Shown here: piece by piece, positions 26,823 through 35,263 of the stretch
How positions within the stretch are numbered: position 1 is the first letter of the stretch
Layout of the letters: the number at the start of each line of letters is the position of its first letter
Assembly: GCA_964498095.1 (NCBI GenBank)
Contig: CAZCFY010000001.1
Span: 310,001 to 374,000, forward strand
Source of the DNA: SG-bin7 sp964498095
GTDB lineage: Bacteria > Bdellovibrionota > Bdellovibrionia > Bdellovibrionales > SG-bin7
DNA: 64,000 nucleotides
Direction of reading: 5' to 3'
Notes under the pieces: generated by a model
Told to the model about the DNA's origin: nothing
What the model saw: the letters and a program-made list of their open reading frames with translations, nothing else
Database searches by the model: none
Made by a program: the position numbers and the translations under genes

Positions 26823-27392
26823 TTACGCTAATCCAGCTATATTTACAGCTCTCTTTGCCGCTGACCACCAAGGCCCTTCTCTACTTAAAATTTCACGTGC
26901 TTGCGGGCGCGAAAATCCAGCGGCCTCCAAACTATTTAGGTGAATATAATTCCGTAAATTCACTAGCGCACGAAAGCTTTCGACAATCCTAGTAAAAGGC
27001 CGCAAATCCCAAAACTTGCCAGCAGAAGGCCGCCAACGACAAGCACCGGTTACCGCGATTGCAATCGCCGCCGTCACGGCGCGGATAAATGGCTTATAGG
27101 TTTGCCGATGAGAAAGCTTAATTTGCAGATGGATATGGTTTCCGACAATAGCCAACGAAATAATGCTAACACCAAATTTTTGCGAGAATTTAGCCAAAAT
27201 ACTTTTTATCCGTGATTTATTTCTTAGATTCAAAAAGGACCAAAGCCCCTTTGCTTTTGACGAGCGCAACACAAGATGCATCGAGTGTTTTGCCGAAATC
27301 GGCCGCGGTCCTTTTCGGCCCGAGCGTTTTTTCTGTAAATCACCGCCGTAATCTGATTTTTCTTTTTTGAAGAGAGAAATTTGATGGCGCAA
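26823..27392 (-). CDS. RAYT-like (REP-associated tyrosine) transposase
   Basis: 189 residues of the Y1/IS200-like HUH superfamily, TTG start without a clear Shine-Dalgarno. Key features: RPISAKHSMHLVLRSSKAKG at the N-terminal strand, HUH motif G-N-H-I-H-L (His-Ile-His), YKPFIRAVTAAIA, and a C-terminal helix RNYIHLNSLEA carrying the candidate nucleophile Tyr. RAYTs are single-copy domesticated transposases that process REP hairpins at gene ends. No transposon ends are visible around it. It may be linked to the stop-overlapping repeats elsewhere in the window (inference). Confidence 0.85.
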   Translation of the reverse strand: MRHQISLFKKEKSDYGGDLQKKRSGRKGPRPISAKHSMHLVLRSSKAKGLWSFLNLRNKSRIKSILAKFSQKFGVSIISLAIVGNHIHLQIKLSHRQTYKPFIRAVTAAIAIAVTGACRWRPSAGKFWDLRPFTRIVESFRALVNLRNYIHLNSLEAAGFSRPQAREILSREGPWWSAAKRAVNIAGLA

Positions 27393-27731
27393 CGTGAACG
27401 AAGGTACATTTTTTCACAGCGAAAATCAAGCTCATTTACAAGATAGGTAAATCTTAATTAACGATGACAGGCGAGAAGCAAATCAAGCATAGCGAAGCAC
27501 AACCGCACAACAAAGCGAAACACAGCAAACTGAAGCGAGGTGATGCGAAGCGAGGTGAAGTGAATCGCTGAAAGCCTAAATCACAAAAACCCACAAATTA
27601 TTTTACTAAGACAGAGCAGACCGCCTTGAAAAAGATTTTTCCAAAGCAACTTAAAAACCATCTGATCGCTGGCGATTTCGCAAAACATTTCAACTTTGAC
27701 AGGCATAGCGATTTCACCGATAGTCAGCCCG
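27393..27731. other. Intergenic tract with quasi-periodic GCGAAGC words
   Basis: No gene was recognised here. About 27465-27575 is a purine-skewed low-complexity tract with recurring short words: AGCGAAGC, AAGCGAAAC, GAAGCGAGGTGATGCGAAGC, GAGGTGAAGTGAATCGC. It is too irregular for a CRISPR or a clean tandem repeat. It sits directly upstream of the RAYT gene and 5' of a VOC gene. Confidence 0.5.
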
Positions 27732-28121
27732 ATGTTTCAACCAAACAAATTGCACATAATTCTTTACGTTAAAGATCAAAAGGTCAGCCGAGACTTTTAC
27801 AGTCGATTGTTGAATTATGAACCCACACTTGATGTTTCGGGAATGACTGAATTTGAAATTTACCCTAATTGTATTCTGGGACTTATGCCAGAATCAGGAA
27901 TTAAACATCTTTTAGGCGCGCGCCTCCCCGAGCCTATTAATGGTGTTCCTCGCGCCGAAATTTATATCATGGTTGATGATCCTAATAGTTATCACAACCG
28001 AGCACTCCAGTTAGGAGCAAAAGAGCTAAGCCCACTTAGTCCGAGAGATTGGGGGCACGATGTGGCTTATTCCTTGGACCTTGATGGCCACGTGCTCGCG
28101 TTTGCAAAACTCTCTCAATAA
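27732..28121 (+). CDS. VOC/glyoxalase superfamily protein
   Basis: 129 residues with a single beta-alpha-beta-beta-beta vicinal-oxygen-chelate module pair: HIILYVKDQKVSRDFYSRLL, YEPTLDVSGMTEFEI, then AEIYIMVDDPNSYHNRALQLGA and DWGHDVAYSLDLDGHVLAFAK. This is the layout of small glyoxalase/bleomycin-resistance-type proteins; the substrate is unknown. ATG 27732 is used because it begins directly before the first strand, while an in-frame start 36 nt upstream has no family support. Confidence 0.8.
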   Translation: MFQPNKLHIILYVKDQKVSRDFYSRLLNYEPTLDVSGMTEFEIYPNCILGLMPESGIKHLLGARLPEPINGVPRAEIYIMVDDPNSYHNRALQLGAKELSPLSPRDWGHDVAYSLDLDGHVLAFAKLSQ

Positions 28122-28457
28122 CAGTCTCATAACACTCTCATCCTTGCTGATCACAGTCCCGAATTTCACCGGTAAGACAGATAGGCATTAAGTCTATCCG
28201 CCATTTAATCATTTTCGCAATATGATCAGGCTTACGCACTCGCTCCGCCCTTCCACACAGAAATTTCTAAATCAAAAATTCTTTCTGGCGCTAATTCCAA
28301 GAGAAAATCGTCGCACTGACTGGTTGAATTTGGGGTTCGAGCAATGAGAACGAAGGTAGGGAGTTTTTAAAAGCTCGAGCTAATCCTGAAATCTCGGGAG
28401 TTTCATTCCGGGAAAATCCTTCAGGACAAATCAAAAAGAAAAAAATTAGCCAAAAAC
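28122..28457. other. Gene-poor spacer with a possible decayed reading frame
   Basis: An ATG at 28222 opens a 41-codon frame (MIRLTHSLRPSTQKF ... RRTDWLNLGFEQ) ending TGA at 28345-28347. A shifted frame then continues with protein-like text (EFLKARANPEISGVSF). This looks like a degraded gene fragment but no family was recognised. No other element is visible in the 336 nt. Confidence 0.25.
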
Positions 28458-28886
28458 CTAATTCAAAAGTCCACGGATTTTTTCGACGCGCTTTTTGTTG
28501 GCGCCGATATCGGAGTGGCCCACGCGAGAGGCCGAACGAATTAATAATTTCCCTGGGAAGTCCTTGGGGAAGTAAATTTCCAGATCGTCAACGAAACCAA
28601 AAAGGCGCGAGGTAAAGGTAAAATGAAAATAATCTTCTCTGGCGCTCATTAGCTCACCGCCAATACCTTTAATGATTTCAGGAATTTTCTCTCGCCCGGC
28701 AGAAAATTTCAAATCTCCCAAAAAACAATTTGGCTTTGGGCCACAGGGAGAAAGTTTACCTTCGCTCACGCCCAATCCTGGGGGCGTCATTTCACGGCTA
28801 AGCATCCCCAGACGCCAAAAGCGAAATGAAAAATAACCAACTACGACGAGTACGAGAACTAAAGAACCAATGAGTATTTTAACCAT
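28458..28886 (-). CDS. DUF1499 family membrane-anchored protein
   Basis: 142 residues. One N-terminal membrane segment (ILIGSLVLVLVVVGYFSFRFW) is followed by the DUF1499 domain: CGPKPNCFLGDL near the start, then IKGIGGELMSAREDYFHFTF and the hallmark RSASRVGHSDIGANKKRVEKI. The family is of unknown function and common in proteobacteria and algae. It lies downstream of hmgA in the same orientation with a 50-nt gap and may share its transcript. Confidence 0.88.
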   Translation of the reverse strand: MVKILIGSLVLVLVVVGYFSFRFWRLGMLSREMTPPGLGVSEGKLSPCGPKPNCFLGDLKFSAGREKIPEIIKGIGGELMSAREDYFHFTFTSRLFGFVDDLEIYFPKDFPGKLLIRSASRVGHSDIGANKKRVEKIRGLLN

Positions 28887-28895
28887 TATTTGGCA

Positions 28896-28937
28896 ACCTC
28901 AACCATTGCGGCGACGACCTCAACCATTACAGCGGCA
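28896..28937. repeat. Two-copy 21-nt tandem repeat
   Basis: ACCTCAACCATTGCGGCGACG is followed immediately by ACCTCAACCATTACAGCGGCA (first 12 positions identical, then diverging) in the gap between hmgA and the DUF1499 gene. It is a minor duplication, possibly affecting the spacing of the downstream start. Confidence 0.45.
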
Positions 28938-28938
28938 A

Positions 28939-30207
28939 TCAATCATTAAAATGCGACTTCAATCCCTGCCAACAGTCCAAATATTTTTTATCGCGCAACG
29001 GAGAGCCAAGGGCCGCTTCCGTAGGATGAAACACCATACAGGATTCAAACATAAACGCCATGGTGTCGGCGATATAATAGGGCTTGGAATCGCCATTTGT
29101 TGCCTTCGAAAAAGTCTCGGTATCTGGTCCGTGCGGAGTCATGCAATTGTGCAGAGAACACCCACCCGGCGAAAATCCTTCGGCTTTCGCGTCGTATTCG
29201 CCGTGAATTAACCCCATAAACTCACTCATGACGTTGCGGTGAAAGTACGGCGGACGAAAACTATCTTCCGCCACCATCCAACGCGGAGGGAAAATCACAA
29301 AGTCTATGTTCGCGGTCCCCGGTTTTGCCGAAGGGGAAGTTAAAACGGTAAAAATAGACGGATCCGGATGATCGTAGCTAACCGTATTGATAGTCTGAAA
29401 GCGGCGGAGATCATATTTGTAGGGAGTCAAGTTTCCGTGCCACGCAACTACGTCCAACGGCGAATAGAGCGACTCTGTTTCCCACATGCGGCCTTGAAAT
29501 TTACAAAGCGTTTTAAAGGAACCTTTTTTATCTTCAAAATGCGCGACCGGCGCCATAAAGTCGCGCGGATTAGCCAAGCCATTGGCACCGATGGGGCCAA
29601 GTCCCGGCAACTGAAATGCGCCGCCAAAATTTTCCGCGACATAGCCACGGCTCGGGCCGGAAACGGCGACTTGAATTTTAATTCCACGCGGAATAACACA
29701 AATCTCGTGCGGTTCAACTTGCAGAACTCCCATTTCCGTTGCCACAGTCAAAGGCCCCTGCTGCGGAACAATCATCATTTCGGCATCGGCATTATAGAAA
29801 TAGCGCTGCATCGATTGATTACAAACATATACATGCATAACACAGGCGCTATTACCCGCCATTGTCATAAATCCATCTAGGAAATCACGTTTTTCATTGG
29901 GAATTGGCAGGGGCTGCCAGCGCAATTGGTGGGGCGGCGTTGGCACTCCGTCAAACGGGTGACTCTTAATCTGCGGAAAACTTATTTCGCGAAATTCCCC
30001 TTGGGAAACAACCGATGGTCTTAAGCGATAAAACCACGTGCGCAAATTTTCGGAACGCGGAGCCGTAAAGGCCGTACCATTAATCTGCTCGGGATACAAA
30101 CCCAGCGGCGGCTTCTGCGGCATGCTTTGACCTATGGGCAATGCTCCCGCCAGCGCCTCCGTAGAAAACTGATTATTAAATCCTGTTTGATAATTTAACT
30201 TTTCCAT
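28939..30207 (-). CDS. hmgA: Homogentisate 1,2-dioxygenase
   Basis: A 422-residue cupin-fold Fe(II) dioxygenase that opens the homogentisate ring to maleylacetoacetate in tyrosine/phenylalanine catabolism. Recognisable segments: YQTGFNNQFSTEALAGALP, the central VVAWHGNLTPYKYDLRRF, IFPPRWMVAEDSFRPPYFHRN (iron ligand region), EFMGLIHGEYDAK and SLHNCMTPHGPDTETF. GGGGTAAGG lies just before the ATG, inside the end of gpmA. It is 5 nt after gpmA. No fumarylacetoacetase or maleylacetoacetate isomerase is adjacent. Confidence 0.96.
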   Translation of the reverse strand: MEKLNYQTGFNNQFSTEALAGALPIGQSMPQKPPLGLYPEQINGTAFTAPRSENLRTWFYRLRPSVVSQGEFREISFPQIKSHPFDGVPTPPHQLRWQPLPIPNEKRDFLDGFMTMAGNSACVMHVYVCNQSMQRYFYNADAEMMIVPQQGPLTVATEMGVLQVEPHEICVIPRGIKIQVAVSGPSRGYVAENFGGAFQLPGLGPIGANGLANPRDFMAPVAHFEDKKGSFKTLCKFQGRMWETESLYSPLDVVAWHGNLTPYKYDLRRFQTINTVSYDHPDPSIFTVLTSPSAKPGTANIDFVIFPPRWMVAEDSFRPPYFHRNVMSEFMGLIHGEYDAKAEGFSPGGCSLHNCMTPHGPDTETFSKATNGDSKPYYIADTMAFMFESCMVFHPTEAALGSPLRDKKYLDCWQGLKSHFND

Positions 30208-30212
30208 GCGCC

Positions 30213-30959
30213 TTACCCCTTTTTTAATTGGTTGGCCACGCCCTCTATCCGTGCTTTGATTTCCTCGGGATCCCCTAAATAGCGCGAACTTTTTGGCTTT
30301 AAGTTATTATCCAAATCGTACGCTAAGGGAATTCCCGTCGGAATATTTAATTCGGTAATTTTCTCGTTGGAAACTTGATCCAAAAATTTAACCAGCGCGC
30401 GTAAACTATTGCCGTGGGCCACGATCAAAACACTTTTCCCGGCGTGTAGCTTTGGCGCTATTTCTTCGTGCCAAAACGGCATAAAACGTTTTTCGGTTTC
30501 TTTCAGTGATTCCGTGCTGGGAAGCTCACTTGGATTCACGTTCTTATAGCGTGGGTCAAAGCGCGGGTGGCGTTCGTCACTAGCTTCTAATGCCGGCGGA
30601 GGAACGTCAAAACTCCGGCGCCAAATTTTAACTTGGTCTTCGCCAAACTTTTTAACCATTTCGGTCTTATTTAGACCTTGCAGCGAGCCGTAATGGCGTT
30701 CATTTAAACGCCAAGTGGGTGTTACGGGAATCCACATTTGATCTAATACGTCTTGCACATGCCATAGAGTGCGAATAGCGCGCTTTAAAACCGACGTATA
30801 AGCCAAGTCAAAAGAAAATCCCTCATTCTTTAAAACCTCTCCGGCGCCTTTAGCCTCGGTAATGCCTAAGGGGGAAAGGTCAACATCCACCCAACCGGTA
30901 AAGCGATTTTCTTGATTCCATTGACTTTGACCATGCCGAATTAGAACAAGTTTTTCCAT
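30213..30959 (-). CDS. gpmA: 2,3-bisphosphoglycerate-dependent phosphoglycerate mutase
   Basis: 248 residues, the usual GpmA length. The phospho-histidine motif is LIRHGQSQWN, followed by NRFTGWVDVDLSPLG, RHYGSLQGLNK and VAHGNSLRALVKFLD. It interconverts 3- and 2-phosphoglycerate in glycolysis/gluconeogenesis in the cytosol. The start at 30959 is preferred over 30995 because AGAGGAAA lies about 9 nt upstream and the motif begins at once. Same transcript as hmgA downstream is likely. Confidence 0.96.
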   Translation of the reverse strand: MEKLVLIRHGQSQWNQENRFTGWVDVDLSPLGITEAKGAGEVLKNEGFSFDLAYTSVLKRAIRTLWHVQDVLDQMWIPVTPTWRLNERHYGSLQGLNKTEMVKKFGEDQVKIWRRSFDVPPPALEASDERHPRFDPRYKNVNPSELPSTESLKETEKRFMPFWHEEIAPKLHAGKSVLIVAHGNSLRALVKFLDQVSNEKITELNIPTGIPLAYDLDNNLKPKSSRYLGDPEEIKARIEGVANQLKKG

Positions 30960-31100
30960 TTTTTCGAATTTCCTCTCTAAAACGCTAAAAATCAATCATT
31001 TATAGAATTTGTACAAAAATTGTCGCTGATTTTAAGCCATTACCCACTGGAGAAAGAGCTTAAAATCTGGTACATTGGGACCCCAGACTGGAACGTGAAA

Positions 31101-33455
31101 ATGGAATTAGAAAAAAACAGGGGACTTTCAACAGAGCCCCCAAAGACCAAAAGCTCATATCTTACCTATACGCAAATTGCGACTCAGGGCTTACGCGCTG
31201 TGGGCGGCAAAGCTTATAATTTAGCGCTTTTAAGTCGCGAAAGTTTTGCGGTACCCGCAGGCATTATTTTAGCAAAAGTACCAACAGAGTCTGAGCGCGC
31301 CGAAATTTTTGCGTGGTGGAAAAAGCTGGGTTCACCTAAACTTGCCGTACGCAGTTCCGCCCTCGGTGAGGACTCGGCGGAACTTAGTTTTGCCGGCCAA
31401 CAAACAACTTTTCTAAATGTCGATAGCGAGGCTACTCTCGTTAAGGCCATTGAAGCCTGCTTTGCCTCGATCCACCGCCAAGCCAGCCGCGCTTACCGCG
31501 AATTCTTTACGCGCAAAGCGCAAACGCCCGAAATGAACGTCGTCCTGCAAGTCATGGTTGACGCCAAATTTGCCGGCGTCTTCTTCTCTAAGGACCCGCG
31601 CGGAAAAAATGAAGACTGGGTGGTAGAAACCATCGAAGGCTTAGGCGAAGATTTAGTCTCGGGCCGCAAGACCCCCGCTCGCTTTACGCCCCAAACAACC
31701 GTTGAAAAACAAATCGTCGGTTGGAATAGCGATCACTTAAAACAAGTCGTCACTATGGGATTGCGTGTCCGCGACGTTTTAGGTTTTGAAACCGATATGG
31801 AATGGGCTTTTGATCAAAACGATCAGCTTTGGTGTTTGCAAGCCCGCCCCGTGACGGCACTACAAAGTTTTTCGAATCAACAAAAAGAAGTGCAAAAAGA
31901 GTTAGCCCGCCTAAAGAAGAAACATCCTCAAAACGTCTACTGGGATGGTCAAACCTTTTCTGAGTGGACGGGATTCCCTAGCTACCTCACGTTTAGTATT
32001 TGGAAAGACGCATTCGCACCCAATGGCGCTTTTTCGGAAGCTCTAAAGGAAATGGGATACTACGGCTTTACCCAACATTCATTTTCGCCCAAGGATACTT
32101 TACTAGAACGTGTGTTTGGCCGCGCCTATGTAAATTTGAGTTTACTGGAGCCATTATTTTTTGGGCCGATTCCTTATAGTATCAATCCCTACCCCCGCCC
32201 GCATTTAAAATTCAATTGGCGAAAGATTACGTTACAGTCGATTTTAAGAGCGCCCTACTCAATTTTCCGCATGGGCCGCGTGGCTTGGAGTCTGCAAACG
32301 GAAAGACGTAAACACCTTAACCGTTGTGCCTCGGCGCTGGCCAAATACCGCGTTGATTTTTCGCGGCCGTCAGATCCTAGTTTTTATAGCCATTGGGATA
32401 ACAAAACTCTGCTAAATAATTTGGCGGAGGAATCAAAAAAATTCTCCAACGAATACTTAAAGTGGCCCTTTGTGTTGATTGTGATGGCCGAAGCAACCAT
32501 GCAATCGCTGCAAATGATGCTGACCCGCACCTATGGCAAAAAGGGTGGCGAGCAAACGCTACAGCGCTGGCTAGGCATGGGGCTTTCGACAATGACGGTA
32601 AAAATGAATTCAGAGTACCGCGAAGCTTGTGCGCAAAAAGAAAAGCAAGCGTTCTTTTTAAACCGCTATGGCCACCGCGGCCCCGGTGAGCTTGATCTTT
32701 CTAATCCGCGCTTCGTGGAATTGGGCGAACGGGCTTTTGGAAAATCCAGCCAGTTTCAGCCGAATCACAAAGACGTGGAAGAGGAAATAAATAGATTGGG
32801 CCGCTTCCAGCGCCCGGTTATTTTGCAAGAATGGCGATTCTTAAAGAAAATGCTCGAACTGCGTGAGCAATGGAAAATGGAAATCATGCGCCCCTACGCG
32901 CATTTGCGCTGGATGGCGCTAGAACTTGGCCGCCGCAGCGGTTTAGGCGAAGACGTCTTCTGGTTGCGCCTGAGTGAATTACTAAAAAATGGCAGTGACA
33001 TGAACCGCTATCAGACAAAGATTGAAGACCGTAAACAACGTTTTAAATCTTTCCGCAAGTTGTCTTTTCCTGTTGTCGTATCTTTAGATGAACTAGAAAA
33101 TATATTAGCAGGTAAAGAAGTTTCTAATAAGTCCGCCCTAGAGGGCGAAGGTTTATCTCCGGGGATGTCTTTTGGCGAAGTCCGCGTCGTGCAAGACCCC
33201 GAGAAGGAAAAAACAAGTGAGTGGCCCCAGGATGTTATCTTGGTCGCCGAAGCCACTGACCCGGGTTGGACTCCCCTCTTTCAGCACGCCAAAGGCGTGG
33301 TCGTCGAAAAAGGCGGAGTATTATCTCATTGTGCGATCGTGGCGCGCGAAATGGGAATCCCGGCTGTCAGTCAAATTCAAAAATGTCATTTGCGGTTAAA
33401 AAATGGCGACCACGTTTGGGTAGATGGATCAAATGGCCGGATTATTTTGGCGTAG
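31101..33455 (+). CDS. PEP-synthase/rifampin-phosphotransferase-like phosphotransferase
   Basis: 784 residues. An N-terminal ATP-grasp domain shows AVGGKAYNLALLS, LAVRSSALGEDSAELSFAGQ, FSKDPRGKNEDWVVETIEGLGE and LWCLQARPV. A long helical middle part (about 290-660) follows. The C-terminal swivelling phospho-His domain is VVVEKGGVLSHCAIVAREMG with the catalytic H743. There is no PEP/pyruvate-binding TIM barrel, so it is not a true PEP synthase or pyruvate phosphate dikinase; the layout matches rifampin phosphotransferases and related unknowns. ATG 31101 is chosen over TTG 31020. It overlaps the next gene. Substrate unknown. Confidence 0.85.
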   Translation: MELEKNRGLSTEPPKTKSSYLTYTQIATQGLRAVGGKAYNLALLSRESFAVPAGIILAKVPTESERAEIFAWWKKLGSPKLAVRSSALGEDSAELSFAGQQTTFLNVDSEATLVKAIEACFASIHRQASRAYREFFTRKAQTPEMNVVLQVMVDAKFAGVFFSKDPRGKNEDWVVETIEGLGEDLVSGRKTPARFTPQTTVEKQIVGWNSDHLKQVVTMGLRVRDVLGFETDMEWAFDQNDQLWCLQARPVTALQSFSNQQKEVQKELARLKKKHPQNVYWDGQTFSEWTGFPSYLTFSIWKDAFAPNGAFSEALKEMGYYGFTQHSFSPKDTLLERVFGRAYVNLSLLEPLFFGPIPYSINPYPRPHLKFNWRKITLQSILRAPYSIFRMGRVAWSLQTERRKHLNRCASALAKYRVDFSRPSDPSFYSHWDNKTLLNNLAEESKKFSNEYLKWPFVLIVMAEATMQSLQMMLTRTYGKKGGEQTLQRWLGMGLSTMTVKMNSEYREACAQKEKQAFFLNRYGHRGPGELDLSNPRFVELGERAFGKSSQFQPNHKDVEEEINRLGRFQRPVILQEWRFLKKMLELREQWKMEIMRPYAHLRWMALELGRRSGLGEDVFWLRLSELLKNGSDMNRYQTKIEDRKQRFKSFRKLSFPVVVSLDELENILAGKEVSNKSALEGEGLSPGMSFGEVRVVQDPEKEKTSEWPQDVILVAEATDPGWTPLFQHAKGVVVEKGGVLSHCAIVAREMGIPAVSQIQKCHLRLKNGDHVWVDGSNGRIILA

Positions 33456-34893
33456 TAGTATTAATTTTTTAGCGGTAATCCCTACCGCCATTGTGCCACT
33501 GACGATCATCGGAGTGATCCTAAGTGCCGTTGCTTCGTTTATTGCCGGACTATTTGGAATCGAACTTAAATGGGAAGGCCCGAAACGTCTCCTTGAGGTT
33601 TTTCTAAAGCCGCGAGTGATCGTTTCCATCGTCATTGTAAACTTAATGGTTTGGGGCGGCATCCGCAGCTATGGTTATTTATCCACGCGCGCCCGTCCCC
33701 TGTGGTACATCGAAATCCGCAATAACATGATTGCGAAACCGTCCGCCGGCCGCAAATATACAGATATCATCGAAAGCTATAATGGCACGGAATCTCCAGC
33801 TTCTACGGCCAAAAAAATTCTAAGCGTAGCTCCCACCTGGCAAGTTAAGCTTGATAAAGGTTCGTTTGGGGGCGTCGCCTTTTCGGGAAACTCTCTTTTT
33901 GTTGGAACTGATGACGGTTACATCACCGAGATCGACGATGAAAAAGGCGAGATCTTAAGAAAATTCTTTATTGGCACATCAGCCACGCCCCGGGTCGTTG
34001 TTTGGAACGACATTTTGTTTGCGGGCGAGGGCCATCACGCGACTCATCAAGGCCGCGTTTACTCCTTTGATTTACACACGGGACGGCTAAGAGGCGCTTA
34101 TCAAACGTCAAGCCACACCGAAGGTGTCCCGGTAATCGCCACCGCCAACGGCAAGTCTTTACTTTTTGTCATGGGCGGCTCCAGTGGTATTCATGCCATT
34201 GATCCCATGACCATGCAGCTTGTGTGGCATCAAAAACTTGGTCACGTGGACTCCGAAGTTCGCGTCGAGGGACAAACCGTTTACTTTTCGCGCGGTATTG
34301 AACGTGATCACGATAAGCGCGATCATCGTGTTTACGCGTTGGACTTTTCGACCGGAAAGGTCTTGTGGGAAACTGATACTGCCGCTTCTTCTTGGCGGGC
34401 GCCGATTATTTTTCAAGATCGCGTCTGTTGGGGAATGGGAGAAATTTTCGTGCCCACGAAATTCGGTCAACTCGGTTGCTTTGCCAAAGATACCGGCAAA
34501 CCCCTCACCGCCATTAACTTAGACGCCCCTCTCATTGGAATTCCGCAGCGCCTCGGCCAAATTGTGATCACAGCGGATCTAAAGGGAAATGTTTGTGCCG
34601 TAGACCCATTTGCGGGAACACGAATTTGGTGTGCCGACCTACCGAAAGCAAAATATTCTTACGCAACACCCGGATTAGACGGCAATGGCAATATACTATT
34701 TCCCACCGAAAATGATGGAATTTTCGCTCTTGATCATCGCACTGGCGAAAAAGTATTTCAGTGGAAGCCCGAAGAAAAAGATGCGCCGTGGTCCATGGTA
34801 ATGGCGACTATCCATGCGCATACGGATTATTGGTATGTGGTGGACTGGAAGGGCCAGCTAAGAAAACTTAAGCCGGAGTATGCTCATGATTAA
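33433..34893 (+). CDS. Membrane-anchored PQQ-like beta-propeller protein
   Basis: 486 residues. Two N-terminal membrane segments (FLAVIPTAIVPLTIIGVILSA and VIVSIVIVNLMVWGGI) are followed by a propeller (about 130-480) of PQQ-like blades: LFVGTDDGYITEIDDEKGEI, VYSFDLHTGRLRG, VYALDFSTGKVLWETD, VCAVDPFAGTRIWCAD, IFALDHRTGEKVFQW. No PQQ-enzyme catalytic loop was recognised, so it is probably a scaffold or binding protein facing the periplasm. It overlaps the 3' end of the phosphotransferase gene by about 23 nt and the following lipoprotein gene by 8 nt, so all three form one operon. Confidence 0.85.
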   Translation: MAGLFWRSSINFLAVIPTAIVPLTIIGVILSAVASFIAGLFGIELKWEGPKRLLEVFLKPRVIVSIVIVNLMVWGGIRSYGYLSTRARPLWYIEIRNNMIAKPSAGRKYTDIIESYNGTESPASTAKKILSVAPTWQVKLDKGSFGGVAFSGNSLFVGTDDGYITEIDDEKGEILRKFFIGTSATPRVVVWNDILFAGEGHHATHQGRVYSFDLHTGRLRGAYQTSSHTEGVPVIATANGKSLLFVMGGSSGIHAIDPMTMQLVWHQKLGHVDSEVRVEGQTVYFSRGIERDHDKRDHRVYALDFSTGKVLWETDTAASSWRAPIIFQDRVCWGMGEIFVPTKFGQLGCFAKDTGKPLTAINLDAPLIGIPQRLGQIVITADLKGNVCAVDPFAGTRIWCADLPKAKYSYATPGLDGNGNILFPTENDGIFALDHRTGEKVFQWKPEEKDAPWSMVMATIHAHTDYWYVVDWKGQLRKLKPEYAHD

Positions 34894-35227
34894 ATATCTC
34901 CTCCTTGTCTTTGCACTTATCTTTATTTCCTGTGGCCCTGGTTCTGATCTTGATGCTCTTAATAAGGTAAGTAAGCCTAATTATTGTTTTGACGGTGAAG
35001 ACGAAAATGGCAAGCGTTGCACGACAGGTGTCATCCGTTTTAATACGCATACGGAATTATGCGCGGGCCTACAAAATGTCAGATTAAATTCAAGATGTGG
35101 TGACGAAACTCTGTTTAAACGTAGCCGCTATTTTAAAGAAAATTGCGAAGGTACGTTTAAACCCGATTATACCGAAATAGATTTGCAACCGCTTGAACGT
35201 TGCTCAGAAATTGTTGTTCGCCGCTAA
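34886..35227 (+). CDS. Small Cys-rich lipoprotein
   Basis: 113 residues. The lipoprotein signal is IKYLLLVFALIFISC (lipobox F-I-S-C). The mature part has about seven further Cys (NYCFDG, RCTTG, LCAGL, RCGDE, NCEG, RCSE), suggesting a disulfide-braced domain. GGAG sits 7 nt before ATG 34886, which decides against the ATG at 34880. It follows the propeller gene with an 8-nt overlap and may be its partner. No family recognised. Confidence 0.75.
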   Translation: MIKYLLLVFALIFISCGPGSDLDALNKVSKPNYCFDGEDENGKRCTTGVIRFNTHTELCAGLQNVRLNSRCGDETLFKRSRYFKENCEGTFKPDYTEIDLQPLERCSEIVVRR

Positions 35228-35263
35228 TTGACATAAACTCGAATTTACGGCTAACATTTTCCA

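Noticed and set aside
27465..27575. CRISPR array
   Set aside because: The repeating words are short and irregular with no spacer structure.
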